From assembly GCA_038049695.1 (NCBI GenBank), contig CP142458.1, positions 65,381,501 through 65,445,500 of the forward strand: a DNA stretch of 64,000 nucleotides, read 5' to 3'. The position numbers were made by a program, and so were the translations under genes. Positions 12,401-24,400 of the stretch are shown one piece after another; positions within the stretch are counted from its first letter, which is position 1; the number at the start of each line of letters is the position of its first letter. Source of the stretch: Cinnamomum chago (taxonomy: Eukaryota > Streptophyta > Magnoliopsida > Laurales > Lauraceae). Below the pieces are notes generated by a model. The model did not search any database. It saw nothing but the letters and a program-made list of their open reading frames with translations, and had not been told where the DNA came from.

Positions 12401-15400
12401 TAATATAGACTTTAAAATTACAAGCTTATGATGAATGATTAAGACTAGATTAGGTTTAAGTTGGGCCTAAACAATATAATTTAAATGCTTTGTAAGGGGA
12501 CTTTCTACCTTTGTATTGGTTATCTTTCTTATGTTTTGAAAATTCCTGGAGGGTTGATAAACTCAAACCTAACAGAAAGTAAAGAAATCCCAGCACAGAT
12601 ACTAATTTGGAATTAAAAAACCTAAGTTAATCAAGCAATCAATCAATAAGATGGACACCAGATTTTTACGTGGAAAACCCTGGAAAGGGAAAAAAACCAC
12701 GGGACCTAGCACCGGTCCAGAAAGATCAAGCACTATAAACTCGAAGGTTACAAGATGAACTCACTCTCCTTTACAGTTGATCACAACCTAAGGACCACCG
12801 TGAATCTTGCCGACGACCACGCCGTTCACCTTCTCCAGTACTTCAATCTCCACGCCTTAAGCAAGACGAATTGGCTGGAAGATGGATGGGGATTCTCCAG
12901 ATAACAATACTTCAGCACATGAATCTCTCACAAGAACTCTCTGGAGGAAGTAAATCTCTCTTAAGATAATCTAGGGTTTAGATCAGAGAGAGGTAAGGTT
13001 TTTGAAGGGATTAAACCCTTAAATAGGCTTAGGAATTCGTATGGGATAGTTTGAGTTTGAATGGGATTGGAAAACAGGGCTTAAGAAGGAATCTGCGAAA
13101 AAATAGCTGACTTCGCCGCTGTCCGATCGATTGGCCCTGCAGGTCTGATCGATCGGTCTGACTTTTAACTGAGGCCTTTTTCTGGGCGATCGATCGGCCT
13201 GCAGGTCCGATCGATCGGTTATCCTGTTCGTTGAAAACTCCCCCTGTTTCCTGCTGTCTTGGAATTCTTCTTCAACACAAAGTTGTCCAACTAAAAATTT
13301 GTAAATTACATATAATCCCATGTTTTGTCCACCCAATGAATTAGCCAACACTAAAAAATACTTACAATCTCCCCCTTTGGCAATTCATGGACAAAACAAC
13401 TAATACAATGAGTCTACCCAAAAACTACCCAAACAAAGACTATACTCGATCAAAACCATCATATCCATTGCTACTATACTCGAGCAAAACCATCATATCC
13501 ATTGCTGATACCTGCAATACCTGTCATGAACAATCTTTGACAGAAGATCGAATCAAGCATACACATGTATATAAAGAACTGTAAAGATCTAGTATACCAC
13601 CTAATTCTCCCCGTTTTTGGCCAGAAATTGACAAGGGTAATAACAGTGAAAGGAGAGAACAATAGTCAGAAAATATAAAACCAAAAAGAAGTTCTAGCAG
13701 GAAATCAAACTACAGCAGTTAACAATTTAATAATTAGCCAAGAGAAATAAGAGAAGGGCTATTGAGGAGGAGGGGGGAATCGATGAAGTAAAGAGTCCAG
13801 CTTCTCCTCAATCCGATTGTTGCCAAATTGGAGTTGCTGCATCTGAGTAAAAACATCCTGAGATTGGGAGTCCATCCGATGCTCAAGTAGCTCGATCTAT
13901 GTGGACTGATCGAGAAGTCGATTTTCAAAATCTTGCAGATATGCAGGCATAGCAGACTCAAACTGTGTATCAACCGGAGCAGCTCCGTCTTCGTCTTGAA
14001 TTGGCGCCTCATCACCACTATCATCAACATGAGCTAACGAAAGACTGACAGTACGGTATGTAATCGGGCCTCTCCCTTTTACCAGTGAATCATATGGCCC
14101 AAGGGCTACTCCTCTAGATACGAGTATGCGAGTAATGAGAGCTCCGTATGGCAGTGAAGTTGATGTAGCACCTCGAGGGGCAACCAACATGTGCTTGAAG
14201 ATGGTGAGGGGAACATCGATAGACCGTCCAGTCCCAATCAAGTATAACAAATAACCGGTGTCCGAAATCACCTCTGAATATCTCCCCTTTGGGTGAAGAT
14301 TATAACACACAAACAGATTCAGCATTCGGTATGATGGAGTAAGAAACTTTTGCTTCAAAGTGCCACCAGGCCATGTAGTCTTTCGACCGGCAGTAAGTGT
14401 GGTGACAACTTCATCCCAATCAATGTTGTCTACGGGATCTTCCATATCATCTGGATCTGGGTCTGGAGTCGGGTAGTCTGCATCAAGACTCCTATCAATG
14501 TGAAGAAATTGAGCCAAGAAATTTGGAGTGATTTCCACAACTGTTCCTCGAACAAACGACTTGAATGATTCATCTCCAAATTCATGAAAGTTATTGTAGA
14601 ACTCCTGAACCAGTGACCCATATGCTGTGGGGTCAAAAATGTAGAGGGAATCCCATTCCCTCTCACGGAGCCAGTCACTGAAATCAATGTCTATCTTGGC
14701 CAATCGAATGGGACGCTCCACAATGACTTGCTTCTTGGAAAATACACTAGCAAATGAATTTTGTTTGAGTAAACTCTGAAATCTAGCACTGTCAAACGTA
14801 GGGGCAGAGGAGCTACCACGTTGGCATGTTTTCTTCTGCGGTTGTGAAGTTTTGGGAGCCATTTCTTCGTTGGGGCAAATCAACAAACACTTGGTGTGCA
14901 TGACATAGATAAAAATATCCATCCTACAACTTAGATAATGGTCATCCAGAATGGATGTACAATAAGAACACCACACTCCCAACTAAGTACATCAACATAT
15001 AGATGGAAAGAACGACAGTAGCACAACCATTCCAATATAAACAGCCACAAATAAATCGCCACATTCTCATCACCCGACACAACTACTAAAACCACAATCT
15101 AGACAATGAAGGAAAATGGAAAGAGAGAAAGTAAGGAGGAGAAGAAATACCGCTGACAAGCAAGCAATCCCAGCAGAAAATCATGAAGGAGAAGGGGAAA
15201 TGGTGCTAGGGCTGTGGAATGGAAATAAGAGGAAAGGAAACGCAAGAAAAAGAAACGGACTGAACTGTTTTAAAACTGCTGACACGATGGCCGATCGATC
15301 TGTCTAATCAGGCCGATCGATCGGTCCTGGTCCAGAACTGAGAAACGAGCCAGAAAGAGAGGGAAAGAGCTGGGTTTGTCCCTTTTGATCATACACTGAC

Positions 15401-18400
15401 TCTTGTACCAAGCATAAGTGTGTAGGAGTGAGTGAACGTTTTGAAAAACACAGTCTGCTCTAGGATGAATGATAGGATCACACACAACAGACTCAACTCC
15501 TTTTTTTTTTTTTTTTCACAAGTGACTGTGCAATGTCTATGTCTCTTAAGCTTTTTAAATAACCCATGTAGCGAGCATTCAGCCAATGACTCCCAAACCA
15601 GATGGCTTTAGGGCACTAAGTATGTAAATACCTCTACGGGCTTACTGGCTCGGGTTAAAAAAGCTACAAACCCAAACTAGTCACTGAGTATGGAAATAAA
15701 TGAACAAATAAGATCCATCATAGGTGACTTTCACACTAATGAGTATGGTAGCCTTCTCTAATGAAACTTTTCAATCATATAGCAGCTATCACACATACTC
15801 GTAGGTAGTCCTGATCCTCTGGCATCTTTTTTTTTTTCTTTTTTAAGCCTGGAGAGAAGAGTACTGATAATATGCAATCAAACCATAACCATCAAACTAT
15901 GAGGAAATTTTAGTGCACAAAAAAAACTGAAACTTGGCAAAAGATCAATGAATCACAAGATGGGGAAACTACTAAAAGATGGGGGAAAAAATTAAGGGTG
16001 AGAACAAATACCTAGAGACTTACGAAGGGAATCAAACCGAGTTGGGTCCAAGGGTTTTGTAAGAATGTCAGCCAGTTGATTTTCCGTAGGGATGTGCTCC
16101 AAGCAAATGATCTTCTCTTCCACCAAATCTCTAATAAAGTAACCCTGGGCAACCAGCCTAGCTTTGTTTCTAATGACTTGTCCAAATTCATCGGTTTTAT
16201 TTTTAAAAATCCATTTTGTCCCAATGACATGTGTATTTTTAGGCCGTGGAACTAGTTTCCAAACATTATTACGCTCAAATTGACCTAACTCCTCATGCAT
16301 GGCGTTGATCCAGGAGTCGTCAATAAGCGCTTCATTTATGTTTTTGGGTTCAAGAGAGGAAACATAACACAAGAAATTTACCTCACTTTGGACTTGTTGA
16401 CGAGTTTTTAGAGGAGCATGAACATCACCAATAACTTTGTCAAGAGAGTGATCTCTGATTACCTGACCTTTTTGGGATCGATGATGTACTTCCTTGCTTG
16501 GAGAGGCTTCATGACTTGGTGTTCTTTGAGTAGAGCTTTTCTCTTTCAGCCCAGACTCTTCACTTTCAGATTCAGATTCAGTGTCAGGAATAACAGCTTC
16601 TTGATCCGGTGTAGCCGGATCTTTTCGTTCCGTATGCACAACACCAAAAACAGGAAATTGGAACGGAAAAGCGTTCCCAATCCTTCCGTTCCTAATCCGT
16701 TAAAGCGTTCCAAAAACAGGAAATTGGAACGCTTTAACGGATTAGGAACGGTTGGTACCAAATTGGAACGGAAATTGGAACGCTTTTGGAACGGTTTAAC
16801 GGATTAGGAACGCTTTTCCGTTCCAATTTCCTGTTTTTGGTGTTGTGATGTTGCTTCCCATCTTGCTCATCCTGCGGAGAAGGATAAAGAATAAGTGGAA
16901 ATTCATCTTCGTCATCAGAAAAATAAGAAGGTCCAGCGTCATCTACAATGACATTGATAGATTCCATAACCGTTGAAGTACGCAAGTGAAACACTCTGTA
17001 GGCTTTGCTGTTTAACGAATACCCAAGAAAGATCCCTTCATCGCTTCGGGAGTCAAATTTTCCCAGATGTTCTCTATCTTTCAAGAAATAACATTTACTC
17101 CCGAAGGTTTTGAAGTATTTAACAGTGGGTTTTCGTCCCGTCCATAGTTCATAAGGAGTATTCTTTGTGCCTGGCCTGATGTACACACAATTAATCACAT
17201 ATACAGCAGTGTTGACTGCCTCTGCCCAAAACCTCTGTGGCACATTTTTATTATGGATCATGACTCGAGCCATTTCTTGAACAACCCGATTTTTCATTTC
17301 AACAACTCCATTCTGTTGTGGAGTTTTCGGGGCAGAAAACTCATGTTTAGTGCCATTTTCGGTGCAAAAGAGTCAAAAGAGGAGTTTTGAAACTCAGTGC
17401 CATGATCAGATCTGATTCTTGCAACTCCACCAATCTGTGCACCCTTATCTGCAAGAAGTTGAAGCCATAAGCAATGGAATACATCAAAAGTTTCAGATTT
17501 ATCTCTAAGAAAGCGGACCCAAGAAAATCTAGAGAAATCATCGACGGTAAGAAAAATGTACTTTTTGCCACCAATTCTTTCAGATCTTGCGGGACCCATA
17601 AGATCCATATGAAGTAGCTCTAGTGGTCTCTTGGTAGTAAGCACATCCAATTTCTTATGTGGTGCTCTAATTTGTTTTCCCAATTGGCAAGGGCCACACA
17701 CGTGATTATCCGATTTTTGAAGTTTTGGAGAGACCTCGAACCAATTCTTGTTTAGAAAGTTTTTCCAAGTCAGAATCGTTAATGTGACCTAGCCTTTGAT
17801 GCCAAAGGTCAACAGCATTAATAGTAGCAGAATTGCAGTTTAAGACTTTTTCATTAGCAACCACATAGCAGTTATCGGAATTCTTTTTACCAGAAAGAAC
17901 ATGTTTTCCATGACTGTCAACAATAGTGCAAGTATTTAGAGAAAAATGAACCTCATTACCAGACTCACAGAATTGACTGATACTTAGCAAATTTGCCTTA
18001 AGTCCATCAACCAGAAATACATTATTGATAGTTGACATACCTGGTAGGTTGACAGATCCTTTACCAATGACTTTTGATTTGCTTCCATCTCCAAATTGAA
18101 CATTACCACCATGATGACTTTCAAGGGATGTGAAAAGAGACTTATCCCCTAACATATGTCTAGAGCACCCGCTGTCTAAGTACCAAACATGTGAACTTTG
18201 AGCTTTAAGAGCAGTGAGTACCACATTGCAACAGAGATCAGATTTACGTATCCAAATGGATTTTCGTTTGACATTATAAGGACTCAAATTCATGTTTCTT
18301 CTTTCATTGCGAAGTTTCTTACGTAATTTGTTGCAATGAGGCCTGATATGTCCAATGATTCCACAAAAATGACAAGTAAGGACATATTTATGTTGAGGCA

Positions 18401-21400
18401 TGTAATTCTTTTGATTGGTGTTCACATGTTTAGGTTGAGGAACAGTAGGTTCAATAGCAAATAGTGTATTACCCTGAACAAATTTACCTTGGTTCTTAGA
18501 GGAAGAAGCACCATATTCAAAACCAAGGCCATGCTTGCTGCTTGATATGATTTGCGCACCCAGAATTTCATTCAATTTCTTTGACCCTGTGTTCATCCGA
18601 TTAAGGTCAGCTTTGGTAGAGTCCATTTCAGCAATAGTCATCTTGAGCTTGTCCGAGATGCTAGTATTATCCGCTTTGCAAGAATCCAGTTCTTTCTTAA
18701 GACTTAGTATCTCTTTCTCAGCTTGAACAAAGAGCCCATGAAGTGAATCATGTCCATTCCCTACAGAAATCAACTTGTCAGATAGAATGGTACGTTGTGT
18801 TTCAAGTTGTAATACTTTACCTTGGGCTTCATTGAGTTCAGATTTAATAACAAGATTTTCTTTTTCAGCAGCCTTCCATTTTCCTTTCAGAATATCATTT
18901 AATTTTGTCATCCTCCTAGAGTGTTTTTGGAGACTTTGATATGCTTCCACTAAATCCTGTTCTTTATCTGACAAAGAATTAAGATCCTCTGAACTAATTT
19001 CATCTGATTTTTCCACACCTTCCTGCAAAAAAGAATCATGAGATCTTGCCATAAAAGCCATAAACTTACATTGTTCAGGTGATGACGATTCGGGTTCAGT
19101 GTCATTGCATTCTTGGTCTGAATCATCATCCCACGTGACATTCAAAACCTTTTCTTGAGATCGGAAAGTTTTATTGACACATTGAGAGGCATAGTGACCA
19201 AAACCTTTGCATTCATAACAGTGTGTACTCTTGGGGGGAATTTTGGACACATTTTTCTCAGGATTTTGACTAGCATTGGGTTTAAACGAAGAAGAAGGTT
19301 TATTCTGTCCTTTTTGAAAGGAATTTTTAAAATTCTTTCTAAAATCCTTCTTGTCGTTTTTCAAAAATCTTTTGAACTTCTTAACAAAGAGGGCATCAAG
19401 TTCTGGGTCTTCAGTCTCTTGTTCAGAGTCATTATCATGCTCCAGATGAGACTTCAAAGCCATCCCTTTAGCTTTCTTTGTTTTCCTGAGATTGGCTTCA
19501 AATGTTTGCATGTTGCCAACTAATTGATCAACTTTAATTGAATCCAAATTGCTGGATTCCTCAATTGCTACTACTTTTGGGTCAAATCTCTCAGGAAGAG
19601 ATCGGAGAATCTTTTTAACAATTTTATGTTCAGGAATGACTTCACCCAAGTAGAAAGTAGAATTAACAATAGCAGACAGTTTATCATTGAAATCATCAAA
19701 AACTTCAGATTCATCCATTTTCAGATTTTCAAAGGCAGTAGCCAAATTCTGAAGTTTGGCTTGCTTAACTTTGAGAGTACCTTCATGGACAGTTTCTAGT
19801 ATATCCCATGCTTCTTTGGCAGTTTTGCAAATAGATATTCGACGAAATTCAGAAGGAGAAACACCATTAAAAATTGCATTTAAGGCTCTACTATTAAAAT
19901 TAAAGGCTTGTTTATCATCCTTGGTCCATTGAGGCATGGGTTTTTCAATGGTCTTGTTATCATCAGAGGCTACAGTAGGCTTAGTGTAACCAAATTCAAC
20001 ACAGTTCCAAACATCCAGATCTATGGATTGAAGGAAAGCAGTCATTCGAACTTTCCAATAATGGTAGTTCGAACCATCCAAGAGAGGAGGTTTGGAAATT
20101 GATGATCCATCTCTAATAACATCCATATCAGAAATCTGTGAAGATCTCACACAACAAGTTAGTGTGAATCAGCTCTGATACCAATTGAAAATTCCTGGAG
20201 AGTTGATAAACTCAAACCTAACAGAAAGTAAAGAAATCCCAGCACAGATACTAATATGGAATTAAAAACCTAAGTTAATCAAGCAATCAATCAATAAGAT
20301 GGACACCAGATTTTTACGTGGAAAATCCTGGAAAGGGAAAAAAACCACGGGACCTAGCACCGGTCCAGAAAGATCAAGCACTATAAACTTGAAGGTTACA
20401 AGATGAACTCACTCTCCTTTACAGTTGATCACAACCTAAGGACCACCGTGAATCTTGCCGACGACCACGCCGTTCACCTTCTCCAGTACTTCAATCTCCA
20501 CGCCTTAAGCAAGACGAATTGGCTGGAAGATGGATGGGGATTCTCCAGATAACAATACTTCAGCACATGAATCTCTCACAAGAACTCTCTGGAGGAAGTA
20601 AATCTCTCTTAAGATAATCTAGGGTTTAGATCAAAGAGAGGTAAGGTTTCTGAAGGGATTAAACCCTTAAATAGGCTTAGGAATTCGTATGGGATAGTTT
20701 GAGTTTGAATGGGATTGGAAAACAGGGCTTAAGAAGGAATCTGCGAAAAAATAGCTGACTTCGCCGCTGTCCGATTGATCGGCCCTGCAGGTCCGATCGA
20801 TCGGTCTGACTTTTAACTGAGGCCTTTTTCTGGGCGATCGATCGGCCCTGCAGGTCCGATCGATCGGTCTGACTTTTAACTGAGGCCTTTTTCTAGGCGA
20901 TCGATCGGCCTGCAGGTCCGATCGATCGGTTATCCTGTTCGTGGAAAACTCCCCCTGTTTCCTGCTGTCTTGGAATTCTTCTTCAACACAAAGTGGTCCA
21001 ACTAAAAATTTGTAAATTACATATAATCCCATGTTTTGTCCACCCAATGAATTAGCCAACACTCAAAAATACTTACATGTTTTTTAGTAAAAGTTGCAAC
21101 GAGAACTTTCTTCTTTTTTCTTCTCCGATCCCTTGATTGAGTATCTCCCATTTGACTGAAGATATCAACTGTAGATTTTTGCTATCAGTGGTAGGCAAAT
21201 CTCTGCTTTTCTCCTTGTTAAGTGTATTTTATGTTTGATTAAAAGATCAATGTCTATTGGGTTTCCTTGGCTGCATCAAGGTAGTAGTGTGAGGGGTTGA
21301 ATTGATCATAAATGTTACGTAGCTGCATTACATGGTCCCACAAGGTGGTCCCGTGTAACTTATATGTGAGCAACGTCCATATCCAAGTTACATTGCTGCC

Positions 21401-24400
21401 TGCATATTTGTGCAATTACCTATTTCAAATATGAAACAAGCTTGTGCACACATTAGAATGACCTTATCAAGTAGTTCTTTGAGGGTTGAACAATAACTTT
21501 CAAACTTTTCCTGCAGATTGTCGTCTGGTGTATTATACCGGCAGTTAAGAATTCCCAGCCTTCTCTTGCTCTGATCATTCTGCTCCAATATTTTCCCAGG
21601 TTTTGGCTAATTTATCCATTAAGTTCGCAAATTCTCAAACCTACTGGATTTGTTAGGATGACTGATTGGGCAGGTGTTGCATATAATCTCTTTCTTTACA
21701 CTTTAGCCAGCCATGTAAGTAATATTTCTCTCTCAATTACTATCATTTTTTCATATCTGATAGATTCTAAGTGAACTTGGCGAGATTGTGTGCATTTTTC
21801 GAATTATTCCTAGGCCAGTGTTTCTAGAGTCAAGCTGGTCTTTGATATGCCTTAGTCCGGCCGAGCTTGGGCCATGAACACCCCTACATACCATCAAATG
21901 CCATTAAAATTTAAAAAAATATATATACCAAATGAGGTGTTCATCTTAGGTGACCTTTCTGTGCAGGTGGTGGGGGCCATATGGTATCTTCTATTAACTG
22001 AGCGCCTGTCTTCATGTTGGAGAGGTGAATGCAGAACTGAAACTGGCTCTATAAATGTAACAAAATGCAGTATCGAATATTTAGGTTGTGAAAGTCAGAA
22101 CCAAGTATTTCGACAGATTTGGGCGCAGAACACAAGTGTATTCCAAAACTGTAATCCTAATAATGATATCAGTTTCAACTTTGGAATATATGAAGTTGCG
22201 CTGACGCTCAATGTTGCCTCCACCAACTTCAATGACAAATACTTTTATTCCCTTTGGTGGGGTTTACAGCAATTTTGGTACGTACTACACGCACCATGAA
22301 TTTCATACATTCATTTTAGAGATTGTACTTATTTAATTTGTGCTAATGCCAATGGTGGTCAAATTATAGGAAGTAAAGGAAAAACCATTTGTTTTAATTA
22401 TCAGATAGTACTCTTTGGTTTGAGTGCTTGTGTTGAGTCCGGCCATCTCTGGGCTTCTGGTGCAGCCAACTTATGACATGCAGTGTATGCATTGCCACAT
22501 CCCAGTCATTGAACATTGGCCCCGATTGCTAGAACAGCTGGGTCTGTCATCTGTGCAGTGGGTCCACCAGAGTGTTTAATGTGGATCCCAATGTCTGGTT
22601 GTATTAACAAGTCTAATTGGGATTGTTGAATTTCTCAGCCCTTATGTTCATCTGACTTTTACATGTCTAGGAGCTCACTTGATGAATGAAGCCACATCAT
22701 TGTTGAGGCAGACCCATCTGTGCAGTGGCCTTTCCCACCTTTTGCATAGCTTGCAGATGGTGTAGCAAAACACCAGGTTTAAATTGCATGTGTCTTGCAG
22801 ATGGTATAGCAAAACACTAGGTTTAAATTGTATGTGTGGGTATGGATATGGTTGACTTGTGAGTTGAAAAATGGTCTCATTGTCTATTGTTTCTATATTT
22901 TATTCCAATAGCTTGCAAACACCTATTTGCTTGTTTCTTTTTCAGTTCATATGGGCAAAATGTGGTAACAAGCACATACATTGGGGAAACATCGTTTACA
23001 TTAATCTTTACCATTATAGGTCTCATTTTCTTTGCACATTTGATTGGGACCATGCAGGTATGTCAAACATAGCTTCCTTTTTACTCCTCCTGCAGTCACA
23101 TTTCAGGTTTCCTTCTTAGTAATAATATAATGAGAAATACTGCAATAGCAAATATTGAACCTTATAACTTCCTTTCTGAAGTTCTATTGGACCTAATACC
23201 TCATAAAAGAGGCAGTACATGCACCACTTAAATAGCAATGTTAAAAGTTCTCCAATTGCCACTTCCAAACAATTATCTGATCAACATTAATCTTTTTTGT
23301 AAGAAAAACACACACACACACACACACACACTTTCTTGATTAATATTGCTCAGGTTTCAGCCTCGGCAGCTTTGCGTGAAGTGACATTTTGGTATTAGCT
23401 TTCTTTATCTTTAACATCTTAATCAAAGATCCACACAATGTTTTTCTCTATCGGTAACCTCCATCAACCTCAGGAAGACATAATGGAGAGATGAGGAAGA
23501 TCGAATGAGCATTCCACCACAAAGTAAAAGAAGAGAAGACTTACAAATAATCCTAAAACCATATCTAAAATCCGCAACTAATGATGACCGGGCTACTTTA
23601 GCAACTACGCAACCAATCAAAATTGTGATTTTGATTGACACATATAATAGCATCAAGTATGATCAAATATGTCATTGATAGCTCATGTGATTTTAAAGTG
23701 ACATTTTTTGAATTGGAGGTCCTAAATTTCTAGGCTACATTTATATTATGTTTTTTTATTTTTATTTTATGTATATGCCTCTTTCCGCACTACGTCCCTT
23801 CATAGAAAGAATTATTTTTTCACGGTTTAGATCCAATAGTGAGTAAATGTTGGATCTATGTCAAATTTTGGCCGGTGCCAATTCATGAGGGTAGTGGGCG
23901 AGCAGGGTTGGATTGATCATAAGGATATCCGAAGTGTTCAAGGGGGAATCCTCAAAATATCTCTCATGATGTCACATCCCGGACCCAAGGTTACCTCGCC
24001 AAGGGTAATTCCCGCAGTGTGACACTCGTACTCCAGTGAAATCGTACCTGTCTCAGGTCAAGTACAAAATCACGAAGGATAAAAATTCTTCTTTCCATAT
24101 GAGAGGCTAGCTCACTAACACTTGTCAAGCACAATTAATAGCTGAAGCATATCGAATATACTCAGAGTTGATATAATTTCATGATCAGTCCATAAAACAT
24201 TTCCTTATTTACACAAAAGATATTTGTAAGTAACTACAAAAAGGTAGGGATTATAAAACACACGCTACATATCTATATGAAAGTATGGTCCAAAAGTGTG
24301 ACAACTACATCTACAAAAGAGTGTTTCCATAAACTACAACTTCAACTACCCAGTCTACAAAATAATGCCAAAGTTTCATAGGTGTCGCTCTCCGATGGAA

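Larger units (their letters stand above)
12537..21077 (-). mobile_element. Sirevirus-like Ty1/copia element, both LTRs present, RT-deleted
   Basis: A copia retrotransposon in CNGC intron 2, antisense to the gene. Both LTRs start TGAAAATTCC and end ACTTACA, flanked by the exact 5-bp target duplication TGTTT (12532-12536 and 21078-21082). In transcription order (right to left): 5' LTR, primer-binding site for initiator tRNA-Met, long Gag with two zinc knuckles, protease, integrase, a short RT/RNase H remnant, an extra ORF, polypurine tract, 3' LTR. Long Gag, the PPT wording, and an ORF between pol and the 3' LTR are Sirevirus traits. LTRs differ at about a dozen sites by eye, so the insertion is fairly young. 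It cannot be autonomous because the RT catalytic core is missing. Confidence 0.9.

Noticed and set aside
13019-13351. Frame inside the Sirevirus LTRs (also 20667-21062)
   Set aside because: Present in both LTRs with changed length due to the cassette repeat and without recognised content; LTR sequence, not a gene.
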